This document shows, in pieces, positions 1 through 6,016 of a stretch of 40,794 nucleotides of DNA. The DNA comes from RGIG6353 sp045531285 (GTDB lineage: Bacteria > Bacillota > Clostridia > Oscillospirales > SIG627). The DNA is taken from NCBI GenBank assembly GCA_045531285.1, contig JAZSDT010000067.1, forward strand, positions 1 to 40,794, given 5' to 3'. The stretch's first letter is position 1, and every line of letters begins with the position of its first letter. Under the pieces are notes generated by a model, which was given only the letters and a program-made list of their open reading frames with translations, was not told the origin of the DNA and ran no database searches. Position numbers and translations under genes: made by a program.

Positions 1-20
1 AGTCGTTAAGACTCCTCTTT
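1..20. repeat. terminal direct repeat, left copy (circular junction)
   Basis: AGTCGTTAAGACTCCTCTTT is identical to the last 20 bases (40775-40794). Joining the ends through this overlap gives one intact terminator hairpin between the convergent hicB and RHH genes, which fits a circular assembly. An att-type duplication is less likely because the integrase and a candidate attP lie near 18 kb. Confidence 0.8.
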
Positions 21-21
21 A

Positions 22-219
22 TTAATTTTCTGCTTCTATTCGCTCAACTTCTTCAAATACAACTCTATTAATTAAGCTGTTTACACTCTCTCCGTTCTTG
101 TCTGCTGCTTCTTTTATTCGCTCCTTCGCACCCTTTGGTACAACAAGGTTAATGCGGTCATATGCTTTAGCGTTAAATTCGTTGTTATATTTCACTTTGT
201 CAAACTTGCTTTCTTTCAT
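22..219 (-). CDS. ribbon-helix-helix (Arc/MetJ-type) DNA-binding protein
   Basis: This 65-residue basic protein has the size and pattern of an RHH repressor: a short strand (residues 22-28, RINLVVP), a charged helix (RIKEAADKNGESV), then SVNSLINRVVFEEVERI. The ATG has a GGAGGTG ribosome site. The gene diverges from two small genes on the plus strand. Three copies of an ACATT-N4-AATGT-like site lie in the shared upstream region, one overlapping its own -35 and one overlapping the opposite promoter, so I infer autoregulation and control of the neighbours. It ends at the terminator spanning the contig junction. RHH proteins of this size can be antitoxins, plasmid copy regulators or regulators of anti-defence operons; the sequence does not decide which. 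Confidence 0.8.
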   Translation of the reverse strand: MKESKFDKVKYNNEFNAKAYDRINLVVPKGAKERIKEAADKNGESVNSLINRVVFEEVERIEAEN

Positions 220-237
220 TTTTTCACCTCCAACTAT

Positions 238-344
238 ATTATACCGCTTTTAATAACATTATGCAATGTGCAAAATTAACAAAATCATTGCGTAATGTTT
301 GTTGAGTTTACCATCTTGACACATTGCGTAATGTGTGATATAAT
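238..344. promoter_or_regulatory. divergent promoters with three repeated operators
   Basis: The plus promoter is TTGACA (316-321), 17 bp, TATAAT (339-344). The minus promoter, read on the reverse strand, is TTGCAT (266-261), 17 bp, TATAAT (243-238). Near-palindromic sites ACATTATGCAATGT (256-269), TCATTGCGTAATGT (285-298) and ACATTGCGTAATGT (321-334) overlap both -35 regions. They are the obvious binding sites for the adjacent RHH protein (inference). Confidence 0.82.
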
Positions 345-385
345 GATTGCAGTAAAGGGAACAACCCAATAACAAGGAGAACAAA

Positions 386-553
386 ATGAAGGCATATGCA
401 ATTGATTACACCGTCAAAGGACAAAAGCATTTTGGAAAGTTGGTTGATGCAAAAGACATCACAAGTGCAAAGAAAAAACTCGGCAAAAAGCACGGATACA
501 AAGACGGCAGAATGATTAAGGTCGAAAAGGTTTCCGTTATTGGTTATTTTTAA
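386..553 (+). CDS. small basic protein, unknown function
   Basis: The 55-residue lysine-rich product starts MKAYAIDYTVKGQKH and ends SVIGYF. The ATG follows an AAGGAG site (positions 374-379) and sits about 35 bases after the predicted transcription start of the RHH-controlled promoter. I do not recognise the family. The beta-rich start and central basic helix (SAKKKLGKKHGYK) could bind nucleic acid. As the first gene opposite an RHH regulator with operators between them, it could be an inhibitor of host defence or a toxin, but nothing in the sequence proves that. Confidence 0.7.
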   Translation: MKAYAIDYTVKGQKHFGKLVDAKDITSAKKKLGKKHGYKDGRMIKVEKVSVIGYF

Positions 554-591
554 TAAGGAACACCCCAAGAAAGAAAGAGGAGATCACGAAA

Positions 592-891
592 ATGACAAAG
601 TATATAATCAAAGTAACATACACTGAAGGAATCCACAAAGGCAAGGTATTCTATCTCGATAAGAACGGATATGTCAGAGAACACACAGACACTATTTGGA
701 GCGAAGATGCATACACGCTGCCTGCTTGCAAGGCAGCTTGTACAAGAAAGTACAAATCGAACACCGCAGAAGCTGCTTGTGAAAAAGCAATTCGCAAGAA
801 CGCTATTTCAAATAATAGGTTGGTGAGCAAATATCCTCTATATGAAATGAAGGACTATGAGCCATTCCCAGTTGAAACATACAATGCATAA
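592..891 (+). CDS. hypothetical 99-residue protein
   Basis: This is the second gene of the RHH-controlled plus-strand unit, 38 bases after the first, with an AGAGGAG ribosome site. It opens MTKYIIKVTYTEGIHKGK, a strand-turn-strand start like that of its upstream partner, and has three cysteines (PACKAACTRKY and EAACEKA) in its middle. No signal peptide or membrane segment is seen. I do not recognise a family. It is followed by a short hairpin (908-928) and a terminator (1001-1029), so it closes a self-contained unit. Confidence 0.7.
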   Translation: MTKYIIKVTYTEGIHKGKVFYLDKNGYVREHTDTIWSEDAYTLPACKAACTRKYKSNTAEAACEKAIRKNAISNNRLVSKYPLYEMKDYEPFPVETYNA

Positions 892-907
892 ACCAAAAAA
901 ATCCGAA

Positions 908-928
908 GTGGCGGCGCAATACCGCCAC
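908..928 (+). other. 7-bp perfect hairpin after the RHH-controlled genes
   Basis: GTGGCGG (908-914) pairs with CCGCCAC (922-928) across a 7-base loop. No T run follows, so it is not a standard terminator; it may stabilise the mRNA 3' end. A 14-codon reading frame with a fair AGAGG site follows (946-990) but is too short to call a gene. Confidence 0.4.
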
Positions 929-1000
929 GGAAAGAGAGGCACACAATGCCAAGAACAATATATAAAGGCAATATTAAAGCTATAAGATGAGGATATGAAG

Positions 1001-1029
1001 AAAGAGGAGTCTTAACGACTCCCCTTTTT
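1001..1029 (+). terminator. rho-independent terminator of the RHH-controlled operon
   Basis: Stem GGAGTC / GACTCC around a TTAAC loop, followed by CCCTTTTTC. The 24 bases at 1001-1024 are the exact reverse complement of 40771-40794, so the same terminator closes both arms of the divergent unit. Confidence 0.85.
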
Positions 1030-1119
1030 CTTATAGAAAGGCACCAATAATGAAAACAACAATCCGTTCACACCGTTTATAGTATATCACATTATTGCCT
1101 TTTCGTAAATATGCGGTGC

Positions 1120-1428
1120 TCAATCTTTGTATAATTCTTGGTATCTCTTTGCTTCCTCCATACGCTCAATATCTTTCTTGTGCAGATGTTCATATAGAGC
1201 CATCATTATTGGAGGAGGCTCACCGTTGGCCTCTCTGTGCTTATTAATAAAGACTACCACTTGCTCATGTAGCATATTAGCGTGGCGAACTTCGTCGTGT
1301 GAAAGCTTATCGAATACTGATGCGAGTTCCGGATATATGGTCTTGTATTCTACCGACATTTTCGCATAGTTCTTAGCATCTTCTGTCTCTTCTTCTATGT
1401 GTTCCGCTATAAGCTTAATTATTGTCAT
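1120..1428 (-). CDS. ferritin-like domain protein
   Basis: The 102-residue all-helical product has ferritin-like iron ligand patterns: EEETEDAKNYAKM near residue 12 and DEVRHANMLHEQ near residue 45, each giving a Glu plus ExxH-like set on adjacent helices. A full ferritin is about 160-180 residues, so this is either a half-size ferritin-like dimer or a structural relative without iron chemistry. It starts one base after the end of the 1430 gene with a GGAGG site, so the two are co-expressed. It is the last gene of the minus-strand block. Its role in the phage is unknown; iron storage, oxidative protection or a virion role are all possible. Confidence 0.65.
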   Translation of the reverse strand: MTIIKLIAEHIEEETEDAKNYAKMSVEYKTIYPELASVFDKLSHDEVRHANMLHEQVVVFINKHREANGEPPPIMMALYEHLHKKDIERMEEAKRYQELYKD

Positions 1429-1429
1429 A

Positions 1430-1765
1430 TTATGCCTCCATTATTGTATTACGGATCTTGTCTATATCCGCCGCATAGAACGTGTATTTGCCCATCATAG
1501 GTATCTCAAGAGTAAGCTTACCTTTGCGTTCAATCTGTGCTTTAAGATCTTCGGCAAGTCCGTTTATATCAACGCCCTCGTCGGTTATTATACCCATCAC
1601 TTTAAGAATTGGCGTTTCGTGCATCCATTGCTTAAGGTGTTCGGATCGCCGTGCGACTCTGTTCATTGCCACTCCCGCAGCAATAGTCTGCCATTCGTTC
1701 ATTCCGGGAACCATTTCTCTCTCAATGTATGTCATTAATCCTTTGATTACTTTTTCGAATTCCAT
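1430..1765 (-). CDS. hypothetical 111-residue protein
   Basis: The product is soluble, helical at the N-terminus (MEFEKVIKGLMTYIEREMVPG), with a strand-rich end (KLTLEIPMMGKYTFYAADI). An AAAGGAGG site precedes the ATG. It lies directly upstream of the ferritin-like gene and after a hairpin that separates it from the glycine-rich gene. I do not recognise the family. The tight pairing suggests it works with the ferritin-like protein. Confidence 0.65.
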   Translation of the reverse strand: MEFEKVIKGLMTYIEREMVPGMNEWQTIAAGVAMNRVARRSEHLKQWMHETPILKVMGIITDEGVDINGLAEDLKAQIERKGKLTLEIPMMGKYTFYAADIDKIRNTIMEA

Positions 1766-1783
1766 TATATTCCTCCTTTAAAG

Positions 1784-1812
1784 AGAGAGGGCGGGTTTTT
1801 TGCCGCCCCCCA
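1784..1812 (-). terminator. GC-rich hairpin, partial terminator
   Basis: GGGCGGG (1789-1795) pairs with GCCGCCC (1802-1808) across a T-rich loop. On the minus strand it is followed by only a CT-rich tract, so it probably attenuates rather than stops transcription between the 1820 and 1765 genes. Confidence 0.5.
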
Positions 1813-1819
1813 TTATTTT

Positions 1820-2284
1820 TTAGGCTCCCGTAGCGGGTGTAACACTTACGGTCACATCACCCCAACCTGGGCAGATGCTTCCGTTAGGTACTACAAGTTT
1901 AGTCAAGCTCATAAGCTGAGCAATCTGTCCGCTCATGCAGTTGAGCGTTGCTGTGTTAGTTGCGTTATACACATTCTGCTGGCAGATATGTGCATTGATC
2001 GCATCGAACTTGCCGTCAACGTAGTTACGGAAGTCATTAAGCTGAGTCTGAGTGTAAGTGTTGGCATCTCTAAGCTTTACCTCTGACTCCAGCTCTGCTA
2101 TACGAGCATTCTGCGCTGCCTCGTATCTGTTGATATAAGCGCCTTCGCCGCATCCGCCGTTGCTCCAGCCGCCGAGTAAGCCTCCGAGACCTCCTCTGAG
2201 AAGCTCTACTCCGAGAGCGCCTGCGCCAAGGCCGAGCGCCGTACCCGCTACACCTTTGCTTGCATATTTGTTTTCGTATTCCAT
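1820..2284 (-). CDS. glycine-rich N-terminus plus coiled-coil protein, possible virion component
   Basis: The 154-residue product has three parts. Residues 10-45 are Gly/Ala/Leu-rich (TALGLGAGALGVELLRGGLGG), residues 50-75 are a charged helix (RYEAAQNARIAELESEVKLR), and the C-terminal half has spaced cysteines (HICQQN, LNCMSGQ, SICPGWG). Proteins of this layout are common in gut Firmicute phages from memory, without a known function. The hydrophobic glycine-zipper-like start and terminal cysteines suggest membrane or particle association. It has its own AAAGGAG site and sits after a terminator and a small gene. Confidence 0.6.
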   Translation of the reverse strand: MEYENKYASKGVAGTALGLGAGALGVELLRGGLGGLLGGWSNGGCGEGAYINRYEAAQNARIAELESEVKLRDANTYTQTQLNDFRNYVDGKFDAINAHICQQNVYNATNTATLNCMSGQIAQLMSLTKLVVPNGSICPGWGDVTVSVTPATGA

Positions 2285-2318
2285 ACTTATCTCCTTTCGT
2301 TTTTTTAAAAATATATAA

Positions 2319-2447
2319 TCAAGCCGTACGCTCTTGACTATCGGTAATAAGTCCTTCGCTCATAAGGATCTCTATAGCTCTGTACACCATTGGAAAGGGC
2401 ATAGCATTGAGTTCCTCATGGAATCGAATATATTCAGTTATGTTCAT
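2319..2447 (-). CDS. small 42-residue protein, unknown
   Basis: This short frame begins MNITEYIRFHEELNAMPF and ends DSQERTA, and has an AGGAGG site seven bases before the ATG. It lies between a strong terminator upstream and the glycine-rich gene downstream, so it is probably the first gene of a separate small transcript (2447 to 1120). No family is recognised. The strong ribosome site and helical composition make it a plausible gene. Confidence 0.55.
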   Translation of the reverse strand: MNITEYIRFHEELNAMPFPMVYRAIEILMSEGLITDSQERTA

Positions 2448-2475
2448 ACCATCTCCTCCTGCGCTCAGTTTACAA

Positions 2476-2514
2476 AAAAAGGGGACTAACCACCATTCGG
2501 TAATTAGTCCCTTA
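2476..2514 (-). terminator. strong terminator ending the early operon
   Basis: On the minus strand, AAGGGACTAAT pairs with GTTAGTCCCC and is followed by seven Ts. It lies just past the sigma-like gene and marks the likely end of the long early transcript. Confidence 0.85.
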
Positions 2515-2529
2515 TAAGTCTCTATTCAG

Positions 2530-2751
2530 TTACATTTTCAACGCTCTTGTAATAACATCATCTCCGCACCCATATAATATTTCTTTTGTCCGGGTGTCAG
2601 AGAGATGATATTTGTCGGAGATCTGATCCATAGTCATTCCCCGGAACCACTTGTCCCTAAGCATCTCTCTGTGTTCATAGTTTCTAACGTACTCGTTAAT
2701 GCAGTATTCAACCGCAGAGTTAGTTACGTCTCTTGGTATTCTGTGATCCAT
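2530..2751 (-). CDS. sigma-region-4-like / ArpU-type HTH regulator
   Basis: The 73-residue product has a helix-turn-helix of the sigma-factor region 4 type: EMLRDKWFRGMTMDQISDKY, then HLSDTRTKEILY as recognition helix. It is the last gene of the early operon, right before the strong terminator, with a GGAGGTG site. Small sigma-like proteins in this position often activate late transcription in phages of Gram-positive bacteria (ArpU/Xpf-like). I infer the same here; the target would be the late promoter upstream of the small terminase gene, which has only a weak match to a housekeeping promoter. Confidence 0.65.
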   Translation of the reverse strand: MDHRIPRDVTNSAVEYCINEYVRNYEHREMLRDKWFRGMTMDQISDKYHLSDTRTKEILYGCGDDVITRALKM

Positions 2752-2775
2752 ACGCCACCTCCAGGCGTTATATAT

Positions 2776-3138
2776 CTACTCGTAATCGAAGCAGTTTTTC
2801 CCTTCTCGATTCGGCAGATCTATCAGCTCCTTGTGATGAGCTTCCATTTCCATAGCACCCAATATATTGAATGCCGCTGCGGATAGATGGTCCTCATCAT
2901 CCCATCCGTCCAAATACTTGAATATGTGCCTCAAGGCTGAATCCAAAAACGACGAGCAGGGTATCCCCTTAGTATAATTCCATCGACCGTATTTTTTCGC
3001 CCCATTTTCGTAATGTTTGCTCAAACGAAGGATGGCTGCGTTAGGCAGAGATACCATATCTCCTTTTCCCTCGTGCATATCTCTTGCCGCTCCAGTCGAA
3101 AATTCTGTGCGATCCCCACTGTCTTTTATTATACCCAT
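2776..3138 (-). CDS. dATP/dGTP diphosphohydrolase N-terminal-type protein
   Basis: The sequence from DSGDRTEFSTGAARDMHEGKG, LSKHYENGAKKYGRWNY, SALRHIFKYLDGWDDEDHLSAA matches the pattern of the phage dATP/dGTP diphosphohydrolase N-terminal family (MazG-like helical fold with acidic metal ligands). Such enzymes change the deoxynucleotide pool. I place the start at the ATG at 3138 (120 residues), which has GGAGG nine bases upstream; a longer GTG frame begins at 3156. It overlaps the end of the 49-codon gene before it, so translation is coupled. Confidence 0.75.
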   Translation of the reverse strand: MGIIKDSGDRTEFSTGAARDMHEGKGDMVSLPNAAILRLSKHYENGAKKYGRWNYTKGIPCSSFLDSALRHIFKYLDGWDDEDHLSAAAFNILGAMEMEAHHKELIDLPNREGKNCFDYE

Positions 3139-3278
3139 ATCACTTGAGCCTCCCACTCGTAAAGAATTTTGATTGCTTCTGCCTTTATAAGTGCGTGACT
3201 TTCAGCTTTGAGCAAACTTTCCCATCCCTTCAGCCTTTCAATCTCTGCCTGTTCTTCTAACTTTGAAATATCAGCCAT
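3129..3278 (-). CDS. small 49-residue helical protein
   Basis: This frame starts MADISKLEEQAEIERLKGW and is entirely helical and charged. Its ATG overlaps the stop of the zinc-ribbon gene before it (ATGGCTGA), and its own end overlaps the start of the diphosphohydrolase, as expected for a real member of this packed operon. A GGTG-type site lies within the upstream gene. Function unknown. Confidence 0.6.
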   Translation of the reverse strand: MADISKLEEQAEIERLKGWESLLKAESHALIKAEAIKILYEWEAQVIWV

Positions 3279-3468
3279 TCGCACCACCCTCTAAAAATGT
3301 TACAAATTCGCAGTAACAATCCTCACATAAATCTATTCTTTGACCGCCACTTGCCCTGTATTCGCCAACGCCCCACAACTGAATTTTGGCAGATGAATTT
3401 TTGATATCTTGATATAATGATATCATTTTTCCGCATCTATCGCAGGTAACCTCTACTTTTTGCGACAT
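3271..3468 (-). CDS. small zinc-ribbon protein
   Basis: The 65-residue product has two CxxC knuckles, CDRCGK (residue 9) and CEDCYCEF (residue 48), separated by a strand-rich stretch that mentions LWGVGEYRASGG. This is the form of a treble-clef or zinc ribbon. The ATG has a GAGGTGG site. It is one of a run of small cysteine-rich early proteins; the exact role is unknown. Confidence 0.65.
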   Translation of the reverse strand: MSQKVEVTCDRCGKMISLYQDIKNSSAKIQLWGVGEYRASGGQRIDLCEDCYCEFVTFLEGGANG

Positions 3469-3512
3469 TTAACCACCTCGCACTTCTCTATGTTCTCCAC
3501 TTAATCACCGCC

Positions 3513-3677
3513 TTACCATTCGTCAATATCATATTCGGGATGTTCTGCATTATGGCAATCAAAACAAATCCAACCATTCGGAGAATTATCCGTTCTTATC
3601 ATTTCGGATTGTTCGTGCCTTTCGCCACAAATACCGCATTTTCTATAATATTTGCGTTTCTTCTTTTCTTGTTTCAC
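3513..3677 (-). CDS. small zinc-finger protein
   Basis: A GTG start at 3677 overlaps the stop of the previous gene (GTGA) with a GGTGGGGAG site; an upstream in-frame extension exists but lacks a good site. The 54-residue product is basic at the start (KQEKKKRKYYRK) and has CGICGERH and CFDCHNAEH, a four-ligand zinc site. Such proteins often bind nucleic acid or partner proteins. No specific function is recognised. Confidence 0.6.
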   Translation of the reverse strand: MKQEKKKRKYYRKCGICGERHEQSEMIRTDNSPNGWICFDCHNAEHPEYDIDEW

Positions 3678-3991
3678 TTCTCCCCACCTCTTTCTTTTGG
3701 CTCTGCATATTCGCAAGTGTCGCTTGGATTTACTATTCTTAATTGTTTGTTACATTCTCCGTACATATCGGAAAACATAAGGTGCTTACAATTCAAGCAG
3801 GTTACTTTTGGCTTGTCAGCACCTCTTTCTTTTGGTGTGCGTGTGCTTGGGTTTTCTGCATAATAATCTTTCTGTTTTGTAATGCAATCAACCGCCTTTT
3901 TCTGTGATAAACAACAAACAGAATGATAGCCGCTTTCGGAAATAATCACACGGCTATTCAAACAAGTGTCGCATCTTGTATATTCATCCAT
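3674..3991 (-). CDS. cysteine-rich hypothetical protein
   Basis: The product (about 105 residues) has several cysteine pairs: CDTCLNS, SVCCLSQKKAVDC, TCLNCKHLMF and ECNKQ. The LNCKHLMFSDMYGECNK part resembles the short phage domain in which cysteines bind a metal near the end. The ATG at 3991 shares one base with the previous stop (TGATG) after GGTGAGGGG; a GTG at 3994 is the alternative. A direct RBS overlap with its neighbours shows coupled translation. Function unknown. Confidence 0.6.
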   Translation of the reverse strand: MDEYTRCDTCLNSRVIISESGYHSVCCLSQKKAVDCITKQKDYYAENPSTRTPKERGADKPKVTCLNCKHLMFSDMYGECNKQLRIVNPSDTCEYAEPKERGGEK

Positions 3992-4128
3992 CACCCCTCA
4001 CCGCCTTTCTCTTTATGGCAATGTTTGCACATCTGTATGCTATGTATCATTTCGCCTTGTCTGCGTTTCTGTTTGCATACAGGACAAATAACTATTCTGT
4101 CAAGGTATTCTTGTGCAAGTTTTCTCAT
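3991..4128 (-). CDS. small zinc-finger protein (45 residues)
   Basis: The frame begins MRKLAQEYLDRIVICPVCKQKRR and has a second knuckle CKHCHKEK, so it carries a single zinc site. It ends KGGEG because the ribosome site of the next gene (AAAGGCGGTGAGGGG) is embedded in its last codons. The start has a GGAGGGTAAGG site. Its size and tight junctions support a real gene; its function is unknown. Confidence 0.6.
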   Translation of the reverse strand: MRKLAQEYLDRIVICPVCKQKRRQGEMIHSIQMCKHCHKEKGGEG

Positions 4129-4403
4129 TCCTTACCCTCCTTCAGCTTCTGCTCTGCTTCTTCTCTTGTGAGGAATACTGTTTTGCCTATTTCTTGCGAA
4201 TGAACGATATTTGTTTTCAAATGCGAAAAGCCTTTGCGGTCTTTCTCCCAAAGGGTACATTCAAATTCAATTCCCAAATCGTCAAGGTATTTGAATGCGC
4301 GAACAGCTCTCTGAACGATTTTTCTTTCTTCGGTTATGATATATAACACTTTATTTATCATATAGAAAGCATTTATTAACTCAATCAACCTATCACGCAT
4401 CAT
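4125..4403 (-). CDS. hypothetical 92-residue protein
   Basis: I place the start at ATG 4403, after the repeated AAAGGCGGTGA site and overlapping the end of the 58-residue gene; an upstream frame would add 15 residues. The product is helical, with MINKVLYIITEERKIVQRAV and a C-terminal acidic helix TREEAEQKLKEGKE. The segment VFLTREEAEQKL is common in small phage proteins that carry an EF-like charged helix. No function is recognised. Confidence 0.6.
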   Translation of the reverse strand: MMRDRLIELINAFYMINKVLYIITEERKIVQRAVRAFKYLDDLGIEFECTLWEKDRKGFSHLKTNIVHSQEIGKTVFLTREEAEQKLKEGKE

Positions 4404-4569
4404 CTTCACCGCCTTTCTCGGTTGGGTGGGCTTGTTTATCCGTTTCAAAAAACTTATCCATTAACTCATTGACCGTTCCTTCGGGATAAATCCTTGAAAG
4501 AATTTCTTGTAATTTTTCAGGAGGTAAGTTTTTGCTTTCTCGCCTTTTCAAATCAAAGTTTCTTTTCAT
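4393..4569 (-). CDS. small 58-residue protein
   Basis: It begins MKRNFDLKRRESKNLPPEKL and ends EKGGEDDA, where GGCGGTGA also serves as the ribosome site of the next gene. It is basic at the start and acidic at the end with no cysteines. Its ATG starts four bases after the end of the 4574 gene, but I see no clear ribosome site, so it may rely on coupling. Function unknown. Confidence 0.55.
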   Translation of the reverse strand: MKRNFDLKRRESKNLPPEKLQEILSRIYPEGTVNELMDKFFETDKQAHPTEKGGEDDA

Positions 4570-4573
4570 TTTC

Positions 4574-4771
4574 TTACTCTCCCTTGTCTATTTCATCATA
4601 CAACATATTCACGCATTCTCTGCATTTGAGATAATCGCCTTTTCTAATATAAATAAATCTGTTAAAAAGAGTACAAAACATTTGGTGTTTTTCGTCACGC
4701 TCTTTTCTTAAACAAGATTTACAAAATAATCCAATTGGAACATCAACATTTATTTTGGCTTTTATTTTCAT
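4574..4771 (-). CDS. cysteine-rich hypothetical protein (65 residues)
   Basis: After a lysine-rich start (MKIKAKINVDVPIG) come CKSCLRKE, MFCTLF and CRECVNMLY, a likely zinc site. The ATG has a GAGGGG site seven bases from the end of the upstream gene. It belongs to the run of small metal-binding-type proteins and lacks a known function. Confidence 0.6.
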   Translation of the reverse strand: MKIKAKINVDVPIGLFCKSCLRKERDEKHQMFCTLFNRFIYIRKGDYLKCRECVNMLYDEIDKGE

Positions 4772-4777
4772 TTCCCC

Positions 4778-5038
4778 TCATCTTCCTTTTGGTGTAAGTG
4801 AACCATAAGAGCAATAACAATTTTCGTTCTCTTTTGTGAGAGGAAAATCACCTGCCATACAAAAGGCTGAACCTTTATGAACACAATCCTTACACTTTAC
4901 CACTTTTGCAACATCATCAATAAATATAAAATGCTTACATTGACTTTCGGTATAATATATATCACCATAACCGCTATGTGAAGCAACCTCTTTACAGGCC
5001 TTGTAATGAAAACACTTTTTACAATTTCTTTCAGACAT
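4778..5038 (-). CDS. cysteine-rich protein with three CxxC-like pairs
   Basis: The 86-residue product has CKKCFHYKAC at the start, CKHFIF in the middle and CKDCVHKGSAFCMAGDF near the end, then NCYCSYG. Repetition of the motif suggests two copies of a small zinc domain. ATG 5038 shares a base with the previous stop (TGATG), after the GGCGGTGAGGGG site. Proteins of this kind are frequent in phages of gut Clostridia; their function is not known to me. Confidence 0.65.
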   Translation of the reverse strand: MSERNCKKCFHYKACKEVASHSGYGDIYYTESQCKHFIFIDDVAKVVKCKDCVHKGSAFCMAGDFPLTKENENCYCSYGSLTPKGR

Positions 5039-5346
5039 CACCCCTCACCGCCTTTCATTGCATCAAAAACCCCGATAATGATTTCTCTAACAATACTATC
5101 GGCAGAATGATAATCAATCTCGTCAACATATCCGTATTCGTCAAGTTTTCCATCTACAACCTTTGCAGAAATTAAAGCAATATAAACCTCATATTGCCAA
5201 CCGCTATTGCCAAAAGGTCTTTTACCCGAAAAGCCTTCTTCTTCATCCCATAAAGTCAAGAGCAATAATTTAAGATACTCTCCGACTGTTTTTGCTCCTG
5301 CATCATTTTCTTGCATAGGTATATTTGCATAATCTTTGTAGTTCAT
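5038..5346 (-). CDS. hypothetical 102-residue acidic protein
   Basis: This is one of the few cysteine-free members of the block. It starts MNYKDYANIPMQENDAGAKT, contains GYVDEIDYHSADSIVREII and ends MKGGEG. The ATG overlaps the upstream stop (ATGA) and the KGGEG end is the ribosome site for the next gene. Strongly acidic, soluble and probably helical. Acidic small phage proteins can mimic DNA, but there is no direct support here. Confidence 0.6.
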   Translation of the reverse strand: MNYKDYANIPMQENDAGAKTVGEYLKLLLLTLWDEEEGFSGKRPFGNSGWQYEVYIALISAKVVDGKLDEYGYVDEIDYHSADSIVREIIIGVFDAMKGGEG

Positions 5347-5810
5347 TCCTGCGCACCGCCTTTCAATGCTTGTTCTGCTTTGTCCTCATATTCCGCAAGT
5401 CTGTCAAGCACTTTTAAAACAGGGCATTTACGGTTTTTGACATTTTCGCATTCATTTGCTTTTTGGCAAAACATAAATCCAAATTCTCCTTTGCAATCGC
5501 TTCTCGGTAATACATCTGAGTTTAAATAGACATTGCCACCTTTTCTTTTTGTCAATCTATCTCGCATCTGATCACCGCCTTTTCCAGCAAGTCTTTTAAA
5601 TGCGTTGCGAAAGTCCTCAACTTCTATTTCCCGAATTTTCTTTGCACATTCATGGCAAATATCCGTAAAACCTGCGTCATAAACACCGTTCATACCAACA
5701 TCAAGTTCTATTCTGCATTCGCCATAGCGATAATCTAAAGGGTCACTATCGCTCACAACCATTTTATTTTGCATTTCTTTACCGCATATATCACAAAAAT
5801 ATTTAATCAT
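5343..5810 (-). CDS. fusion of a zinc-ribbon protein and a second small phage protein
   Basis: Residues 1-75 form a complete small zinc protein (CDICGKEM and DICHECAKK). Residues 82-155 form a second complete protein beginning MRDRLTKRKGG, with CENVKNRKCPVLKVLDRLAEYED, a pattern usually seen as its own small phage gene. The linker is encoded by AAAGGCGGTGATCAGATG, which is exactly a ribosome site plus start codon like those between neighbouring genes. So either two genes have fused in frame by loss of a stop, or the second half (start 5567, 74 residues) is also made separately. Confidence 0.7.
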   Translation of the reverse strand: MIKYFCDICGKEMQNKMVVSDSDPLDYRYGECRIELDVGMNGVYDAGFTDICHECAKKIREIEVEDFRNAFKRLAGKGGDQMRDRLTKRKGGNVYLNSDVLPRSDCKGEFGFMFCQKANECENVKNRKCPVLKVLDRLAEYEDKAEQALKGGAQE

Positions 5811-5824
5811 TTCCTATCTTCCTT

Positions 5825-6016
5825 TCATAAGTTTGGATTCTTTAAGATTTCTATTTTTTCTTTAAGTTCTTCGTTCTCTATTAGTAGCGCTTCGTTTTTT
5901 TCTTTGAGTCTCTTGATCTTATTTTTGAGACTTTCCATAGCTTTTCCAAAGTCGCAAGTCTCGCAAGTGCCTATATCAAGACAATGCTTTCTGTATGGGC
6001 AGATTTTGCTTTTCAT
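5825..6016 (-). CDS. Cys-knuckle plus coiled-coil protein
   Basis: The 63-residue product has CPYRKHCLDIGTCETC in the first third, a compact four-cysteine site, followed by an uninterrupted heptad-rich coiled coil (SLKNKIKRLKEKNEALLIEN and on). This fits a small dimeric metal protein. The ATG overlaps the upstream stop (ATGA). Function unknown. Confidence 0.6.
   Translation of the reverse strand: MKSKICPYRKHCLDIGTCETCDFGKAMESLKNKIKRLKEKNEALLIENEELKEKIEILKNPNL

Noticed and set aside
1..20. attL/attR interpretation of the end repeats
   Set aside because: Integrase and a tRNA-like core lie together near 18 kb, and the end repeats are part of a transcription terminator.
308..568. 86-residue minus-strand frame
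   Set aside because: Crosses the operator region and is opposite the small plus-strand gene with a good promoter and ribosome site.
946..990. 14-codon frame with an AGAGG site
   Set aside because: Too short and without partner evidence; mentioned only with the hairpin.
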